50,771 nucleotides of DNA, taken from Elysia marginata (Eukaryota; Mollusca; Gastropoda; Plakobranchidae). Position numbers and translations under genes: made by a program. The DNA lies in NCBI GenBank assembly GCA_019649035.1, contig BMAT01013151.1, forward strand, positions 516,483-567,253, written 5' to 3'. Positions 39,976 through 48,900 of the stretch are shown piece after piece; within the stretch, counting starts at the first letter, position 1, and each line of letters begins with the position of its first letter. The notes below the pieces were generated by a model, which was given only the letters and a program-made list of their open reading frames with translations, made no database searches and was not told the DNA's origin.

Positions 39976-42900
39976 ACAGCTCCTCTACCATGGCTCTGCG
40001 GATTTCAGCGCAACTGCAGAGGAATCCCAGCCATGAAGAATGGCCTTACAAACTCTAATGAGTTGCACATTCAAAGCAATTTTTAGCATACAGAGGATCA
40101 GAAAAACAGTGTACGGTTAAAAGTATAAAGAACATTAAAAATTGCCACTTCAGACTTATTATTAAAAATCAAAACCAAAAGATACTGTTGTTATGCTTTT
40201 GGAAATGCTAGGCCTGGCTATGCTTTCATACAAGGTGCAATGAATTTTATACCAACGTATTAAGAGTGTTGGTAGCTAGGAGATAAGAATTGCTTTTAAG
40301 ATCTTTACCTTGAGTAGCTTTTTTTTCTTTGTTACCATTCTCAAAAGAAATACAATATTCTTTGGTGATTTAAAAAAGGAACACAAAATTAACTTTAAAA
40401 TAAATCCTGTGATATGTGACTCATTTAGAATGGGTTTGAAACAACAAAGGCACATCCCATATTGAAGTCTAAAACAAAACACCAGCATAGGCAATCGAAA
40501 AGGCATGAAGATTTCATTTACGAGTTTCAGCGCTTACTAAATTTCAGTTTCAATTTGAATATAGTAGTCGAATGTTATAGCACAATGGTTTTTTGTTAAT
40601 CATAACTCTTTCAATGTTGAATTTTTTTTTTTTTTTTTTTTTTNNNTAATTTCCTGCAGAAAATTTTCAGTGGCACATAAGAGTTTATGATTATCTTAAG
40701 CTAAACCTAAAAATTTCTAAAGCTGGCTAAAATAAACTTCATATTAAATCAAAAAGGCAACATTACAATCTTCAACAAACTGTGAAACTTAGAAAGAATG
40801 GAAAAATGAACGAACAATGTTGATGCCAACATAACAGTAAAAATAATGCCATCAAAACCACTGGCTGCTGAGAATAGCAGCTTGCATTGCTTCAATATAA
40901 AGCAGCCGATGGTATTTTCAGGAGTTAAAAAAATCTAACAAGTAAATATTGAATAATCCAAACCAAATGAGCAATGAATTATTACCTGTGTTTTGGCACT
41001 CCTTCATTCTGCCTGAAAGCATCGACAAATCGCCTAATGAGAGTGTAGTAGCCACTCCTCACCCTTGCCTCTTGGCTCAACCCACAGCCGTCCAGGCCAT
41101 CAGCATAATGCCTGGCAAACTGATGCTGGTAGGCAGACATCTCTCGGAAATACAGAACCACTGGGATCTGGACACGACAATAACATATAAGATCTGATTA
41201 TGAGGCTGATAATAAAAAATAAAGAGAAACAGGTAATGAGAAAAAAACAACAAAAAAACACCCTCAATAAAAAGGAAGAAAATACCAATATCCCTCACTA
41301 AAGTGAATTGAAAATGAAATTTTCTTGTAGTTGATGTATAACAGTTTATAGTTTCATTAAAGAAACAGACCAGTTAATTGACAAATACAAAAAACATGTA
41401 AAGGAATCAGTGTACACATTAAAAGACATGTCTTGCAACAATTGCAAATGAATAGGATGTTGCAACTTTCAAATGACAATAACGTGACACTTTGAACTAA
41501 CACATTTTTTTTTAGCTTCCAAACATTAAAAAATTGCAGCAAATTATCAATATTTTGTGGAAAGATGTTAAAAATTCTTTGATTTGAAATATAGCAAAAA
41601 ACAGAAGGCGTTTTCTCAAAGTAAAATTTCTGACACCCAACTGATTCACACTAGTTGCAAGAAATATTCATTCACACGATGAGAGCTGCTGGGCAAATAT
41701 AGCCACACAAAACAATTTTTTTAAAATTTGTTGTACCCCAAAACCCAAAACATCTGTCTGTTCCAAAGGAGAAAACAATCAAAGGCTTGCTAGTGTAATC
41801 AAACATCCATGCCATATTCATCACAAAAACATTACATTACATAATAGTGATGAATAATTTCAAAAATGTGTTTTGAAAATTGTATTCCTATCATTATTTT
41901 ATCAAGCTGTATAACTATAAGACTGTAAAGGTTAGTTATTTTTTTCTAATTTTTTTTTGTGTGTGTGAATATTGATTTACATTTTGGTCTAAAAGTATTG
42001 CATATAGATCTAAGTAATAAAACATATGACATCTTTCAGTAAGCACATGAGACATATAATACACGAAACCAGTTGTAGATGCAGTGCCCTTTCTGTTTGC
42101 TATATAACAGCTTTTCCAACATTTAATTCAATATAACAAGGACAACTTTGTGTTGACAAGTAACAATTGTTTGCAAGTACTCAGCATGCATTATCTTCAT
42201 TAAATGTACTATACAAAAAAAGTTTTTTTGTGAAATTTGAAGAATAACTAAGTACCAAAAAGACAAATTGTTGTCACAAAGTTGAACATTTCTTTGTCAC
42301 AAAGTTGAACATTTCTGTTCCCTGTTAACCTCTTCTGACCAAGGGGACATGGGGCACAAAAATCTGAGTTCACCTATACCAAGCTTATATTTATTCAACT
42401 CTTTATATTCCTCAAACAAAATACTAATGAAAACTCTTCGATGTTACAGACCTGGAAGGGGTCGTTGTCTGACATGACTCTGAGCATTTCTGCAGAAAAC
42501 ATGTACACTTCGCTGATAGCTGAGGCAAACTTGGATCGTTCTTGTAACATTTGATGAACTCTTTAGAAAAAAAAAATTAAAGCAGTAAAAAAACCAAGCT
42601 GTACATGAAAAGACATATCCAATTTTAAGCAAACCAGTTGATACAATTTGTGGAAACTGTGAGTTTTAAAGTGTTTTCCCCCAACAAGATCAACAGAATG
42701 AATCCTTTGTAATTAACCCAATTGCTTTTCACAAATCAACCAGACCAATTCACTTTTGGCATGATAAGTAAAAGTGGATTTTTATAATGGCTACTTAATT
42801 TAAAATTATTGCGAATCATAGCCTTCATGCATTTTGTTGGGTGTCAATTAGATTTTCAAAACAATTAAGATGAAAGGACATGTAGATTTTATTATTTCTT

Positions 42901-45900
42901 AAACAACTTTCCGTTTCAAACAATTTCCTCCTTGCAATACCTCAAATTTAAAAGCTTAAGTAAATAAAACATGCTTATGATTTAAGAACCATGAATCTTT
43001 TACTTTGTTCTCTTTTAACTTTCAAACAATTTTTCTTTCAACACTTGCCTCTCAGCTGTCCATACAGGATCTTGAACAAACTCCATGACTAGCCGGAATG
43101 ATGGGAACTTTTCCATTCCTTCAGACTGTCAAAAATGTGTTGAGTGTAAGACTGAGTTAGCAATGAATACAAAAACCATACCTTTTAGCCTTTATGTATA
43201 ACACAAAAACTAAACAAAAACTGGCACTCAAAAACAGCCATTCAGCAAAACGAAAGCATAAAAAGAATATAATCTCAGGGTGCCTATATTTCTTTTTGTC
43301 TTTTAGATTAATATGAATTGACTTAAAGGACACCAGGAGATACCTTTCTGACAAAATCTAAGACTATTTATCTTGAAAATTAATGGAGGTAAGATGACAA
43401 ATCTGGAATAAATGTTATTAACTCTCTGCTGAAGATACACTGGTATCTGTTAGAGATCCAAAACATATGAATAGGATACAAATGATTAGAAAAACTGGGT
43501 ATAAAATCTCTTCTTTTTTGAAAAAGCAACATGCAAGTCAAGATCACCTCAGTTTTTTTTTAATTGCTTAAAAAACTGATCTGCACTTATGTCGATAATA
43601 CTAACCTGTAAAATATACAAAATTATAATGTTATTTATAGGAGTAAGAATATTAACCAAACGATCTTACCCACAACACTGGTTGCTTGTTGCCTGATTTT
43701 TTCATGATCATTTGCTTGTAAAATTTTGATCGCATCTGAAAGTTTCATATGTAACCAAAATACTTTATTACAAAATGTGATTTGTCAAAACAAAGTTAAA
43801 GATATTATCCTGATTTCAAAAAGTTGATATCCTAATTAAATATAGCTAAAAAATTAAAAAGGAGAAAAAGAACAAATGAAATATTTCTTCAACATTCTTT
43901 TGAAATTACAGCATAACAAAAGGGACACATTTCAGGACCAGTACATAAATTGTAAATTTTCAGAGACAGATATAAGCACTGACCTCCTGCCTTAGTTGAA
44001 CTTTTGTCAGGCCTGCAAATCTCATAAGGTACAAAGCCTTAGAAGAGAACAGCTCAGCTGAGGAAAAGAGTGAAATTGAGAAAGAAAACTTAGCAAAAAA
44101 TCTAACAGTTGCTTTTTTCAGGCCTGTAAAATCTCATAGGTACAAAGCCTTAGAACTGAACAGCTCGTCTGAGCAAAAGAGTGAGATTAAGTAAGAAAAC
44201 TTGCAAAACATGTAATTATTGCTTTTGTCAGGCTTGTAAATCTTGTAGGGTACAAAGCCCTAGAAGAGAAGAGCTACATGACCAATTTCATTTTTTCTTG
44301 AACAAGTTACTGTTTCAAGGGATTTCCTTGCACTACCTCAATTTTACAACCTTGAAAGTTGAATAATAGTTTAAGAAATTAAAGAACCACTCAGCTCAGC
44401 TGAGAAGAAGAGTGATACTGAGACAGAAAACTAAACATAACATCTAATTGTTGCTTTTGGGTTAGTTTTTTTTTCTTCAGCCTAATGTAAGATCTGTACA
44501 GATATTTATGAAACACAACAATATAAGTTAATAAGGAAAAGTGGATGCTCCAAAACTTTCCAAAAACAAAACAAAACAAACAAAAAAACAAAGCAAAACT
44601 TGAAATATAATATCACTATCAACCAGCACAGTACTATTTTTAACTCACTGATTAAATTTTCAAAAGTTTATTTATTAAAGAGCCTCTGAAATCAAAAGGT
44701 TTAAAATATTTGATATATCTAGTAAGATATAATTTTTCCCATAAAGTAAATCATTACTCCAATTATTTTTTGGCACTTTTCTGCCCTGATCTAAACTAGT
44801 TGAAAGTAAAAATATTTCTAGGTCCCACTGCCAAGCTGCCAAAAAGACACATTTATTGAAAATTTTAGAGAAAAAAAGGGCATTGTTGAATGAAGAGAAT
44901 AAACTCTTACTTAAATAATTTTTGATAGTCACTGAATTGTAAGTTTAAAATCATAAAATTAAATTGCAATACTTGGATCTGCTTCAGATTCTTTTTTCTG
45001 GTCTTCTTGGGCATTCCATCTTTGTCTTTCACTTGCCTGAGAGGAGATTTATGGAAAGAAAAAACCAGTTAGATGCACAAATAAAATAGATTTTTTTTTT
45101 TTAAATGAAAATAAAACCTTGCATGACAGGAAATGATTCCTATAAGAGCAGTTCAATACCTTTGTAAAATGAAAATGACCTATGATGTAGCCTATTTTCT
45201 GTATTTCAAAGGGTTCAAACTCTAGTCTGAGCCTTGCTCCACCCGGACTAACTGGCATAAATTGTTATTGCCACTCACAACTGTTACTCAGTACTCTACT
45301 GCCCATGATTGATACTTGTATTTTAGCGACCACAGAAGAAAAAATTTCATATGAACCAATAATATTCTCACATACCAGGGGTAGCCGGACAGACTCAGCA
45401 ACATTAAAAGCTTGGAGGATTCCTTCCGATACTTCTCCAGTGAGATCATTGTTTACTGCATATTAAAGTAAAGGAAGAAAAAGATGAAAAAATAGGGGAA
45501 AAAAGGACAACACAGGTAAGAGTTAGATGCACAGTGTGCACTTTTTTTAAAAGCTACCATCACATTTCACTGCAAGTGTAAAACTTCTTTGAAAATGTAT
45601 CTACCCCATTGACAATGTTAGCTATTGATTGGTGATACCACTTGCCAAAGCTCAGGGAGTTTTGTAACTACGTGGGACGTCCGAAAAGAAACAGGAAAAG
45701 GGGCATAACTCAAATAGTTTTAATGGGATAAATTTGAAACTTGCACAGATTAAAGTGTCACTCTTTCTCTACTTCTCAACGTAATCTCAATGGAGATCGA
45801 TGCATTTTTCCTAGTGCAACAGCAGCGAATAGATACTGACACGAAAGAAATCAAAGTCAAGATGTGCAAACCAATTCTTCAATTCACCGATGAAGTCACT

Positions 45901-48900
45901 CTCCGTCTCGAAAGCCATGCCTCCTGAATGACGCTTAAAGGGTACAAACAAATGAAAGTCAGAGGGTGCGAGGTCTGGACTGTGGGCAGGATGAGGAAGA
46001 ATTTCTGAACCGTAGCACTGCAGCTATTGCTGTGTAAGGTTTGCTGAATGAGGGGTCGCATTATCGTCCTGAAGCACAACACCCTTTCACAAGAGTCCAG
46101 GTCTTTTGCGACGAATTGCATCTCTGAGACGGTCAAAAGTGCTGCAGTATTGGGCAGCATTGATACACTGACCCTGTGGCAAAATGTCTAAGAGGATTAC
46201 ACCTTTTGCATCCCAGAACATGGTAGCCATCACTTTAGCTGCGGACCTCTGCACTTTGAACTTTTTGGTCACTGGAGAGGATGGATGTTTCCAAGTCATG
46301 GAGAAGCGCTTTGTCTCTGGAGTATTTAGAGGGACCCAAGTTTCATTACATGATCAGATTGTCAAATAGTTTATTCTTTGCTCGAAAGTCTCCGCAAGGC
46401 CCCATACCAATATGCATCATATCATCATCTCAATTGTTTTGTTGGCATTGCAGCAGAAGGCTTTGTGAAATTTCAACCCTTTGAAGCTTGTGATCCTCTA
46501 TTGAAATTTTTGGAACCCATCTTGCAGACACCTTCCGCCATCTCAAAAGTCATGGACTATTTCATGAACCATACTCATTAGAAATTCGAGTTTTAAAACA
46601 ATCTCGCTTATCTTTATCCTCCTGTCACATTTGATGAGCTCGTCAACACGAGTTGTGTTCTCCTCATTAGTCGATGTTTTCGGGCAATCAGACTTTGGCT
46701 CATCATCTTGACTTCATCAGCCTTCTCCAGACCAGGTACATCATTGATACACTCGAGATCTTGCCATAGCACCTCACCATATGTTTTTGCTATTTGTTTA
46801 TGAATTTCAGAAGGTCTTAATTGTTTAGAAAACAAAAAAAAACGCGCAACAGCTCTGACCTCCAGCTTTGACCAGCCTTTGATGGGGGTAGCCATCTTGG
46901 AATCAGTAGTGTTCAATAGTGCGCTCATCAACTGTGCTGAAACTGTGCACAGTGAAAGATAATTTATTGTACTGGTGTTTCCCGTTTACAGAATTAAGAA
47001 ATACGCTTTTTTTCCTGTTTCTTTTTGGACGTCCCTCGTATCCATAGGCAAACTCATCTCATGACATCAATTTTAGTTGCAAAAAGAAAAGTTTTTATTT
47101 CTTGATTGGGGTGTAGAGATTGCCTGCAGCTAATCCTTTTTTTTCTGTTTTATTGTCCTTTGTCACCTCATACTATTCTAAGGACTTTAGGGACTAAACA
47201 TATTAACATGAAGCATTTGTTAGCACAATAAATTAAGATAAAACAGCTGGTGACTGCATGTAATCCATAGAACAAAGTTAATACGTCTGAATTTTTTTCT
47301 CTTTTGAAATTTCTATCTTAACATAAGCTAGGTTGATCCACAAAACCAATGATGTAAAAAAAAAATCAAATTGTATGAGCAATAAAATATATTAGAAACA
47401 AAAGTTCCATCAGGAATATAAATACTTCTCCACTTTTTTCAGACATTTTCAAAAGAATCATAACAAAGTCTGTATACAAAAATCAAAGCAATTGTCAATG
47501 TGAACAGTTATGAAGACATAAACTTAACAATTGTCTTACAAAATTTCTCCAAATCTTCTCGAAGGGCTTGACAATGCCAAACCAAGGCAGCAAAAAGTGA
47601 TGTCACTGCTTCGTCTACTTTAATTCCACCTATTCGAACCTGAGTTTTGGCTTTAGTTTCACGGCATCTGCAGGCAGAAAGAATAGGAGAGAGTTAAGAG
47701 GTTTTGTTAACACTTTATTATTTACAATACCATGTTTTATCAAACTATAGTAAGTATTACAATAGAACCTATATTTAACAACAACTGAAGTAACAAGAGC
47801 CATAGGTATAGTGAGAGATTTGAAAATCCTGGTTTTTCTCTCTATTCGCGCACTTTATTTTATTTTAGGCATTACTAAAGCCCAGATGAGTTATCTCAGT
47901 TATAACAAGAACAGAGACATAAACCATAACATGAAAAGACACACAGAGTGCCAAAAGCCATTTGATATTCAACAACCTCAGGTCTGCTTACAAGTTGTAA
48001 TACTTATAGACACCCTTTTCCACCTCTCCACTTTATGCGCTTCCACCTCTCCATTCTATACGCATGTTTAAGGGTCCTATATTACCACAGGGGACAGGAT
48101 TCAAACATCAGCTGACTGCCCCTTGCTGGTCCAAAGTGCACTACCAATGCTACTTATTCCTCTTTTTAATAAAATCTTCTTTAAACCTTTGCTTGGTAAT
48201 GACGATAACACTTGCTAAAAGGAGATTTGTTGATAAAACTAGAGTTCTCCTTATTTCAAAGTTTCACGGTATACAAAGTTTTGAATGACTATTATATAGA
48301 AACAATTATACATAGTGTTGAATGAATATGTTTGACATGTAATAGCACAAAAGTTAGTAAAACCTACTTGGAAAGAAGTCTGGTGGCTTGCTTCTGTAGT
48401 ATATCATTGCCTTCCTCCTCTGCTTCTGGTTGTCTTTGTGCTGCTACATTGACAATCTCAGTCAGGAGGGCATGGGCTCGACTATCATCACTGGTTGCCT
48501 ATTCACATAGATACAAATTATATACAAGTTTGTGATGAAATACCAAGTGGAATGTCAAGAGTTATATCATGTCAGGCGTTGGGGCTAAAGAAAATACAAA
48601 AGGATTTAAATTATGTCATATAGTCTTGCTTGAAATGTGGAATGGGCTAAATGCAACATTTTGAACACAAATTATTTTTGCGAAACCCCACATTTAGAGT
48701 ACAAAACTCAATATGTTGCAGGTGATCCTGACATAAAAAGTCACACGTTTTGAGTCACGGGTGAATCTGACATGAATTTTTTTAAAAATGGTAACTTTTT
48801 ACTGATGATGCAAGCTTTAGAGTTTTAGGATCAATAACTGCACTCCATTTTGCTAGTTGTATTAGAATTAAAATAGAACCTACTCAAACCAATATGAAAT

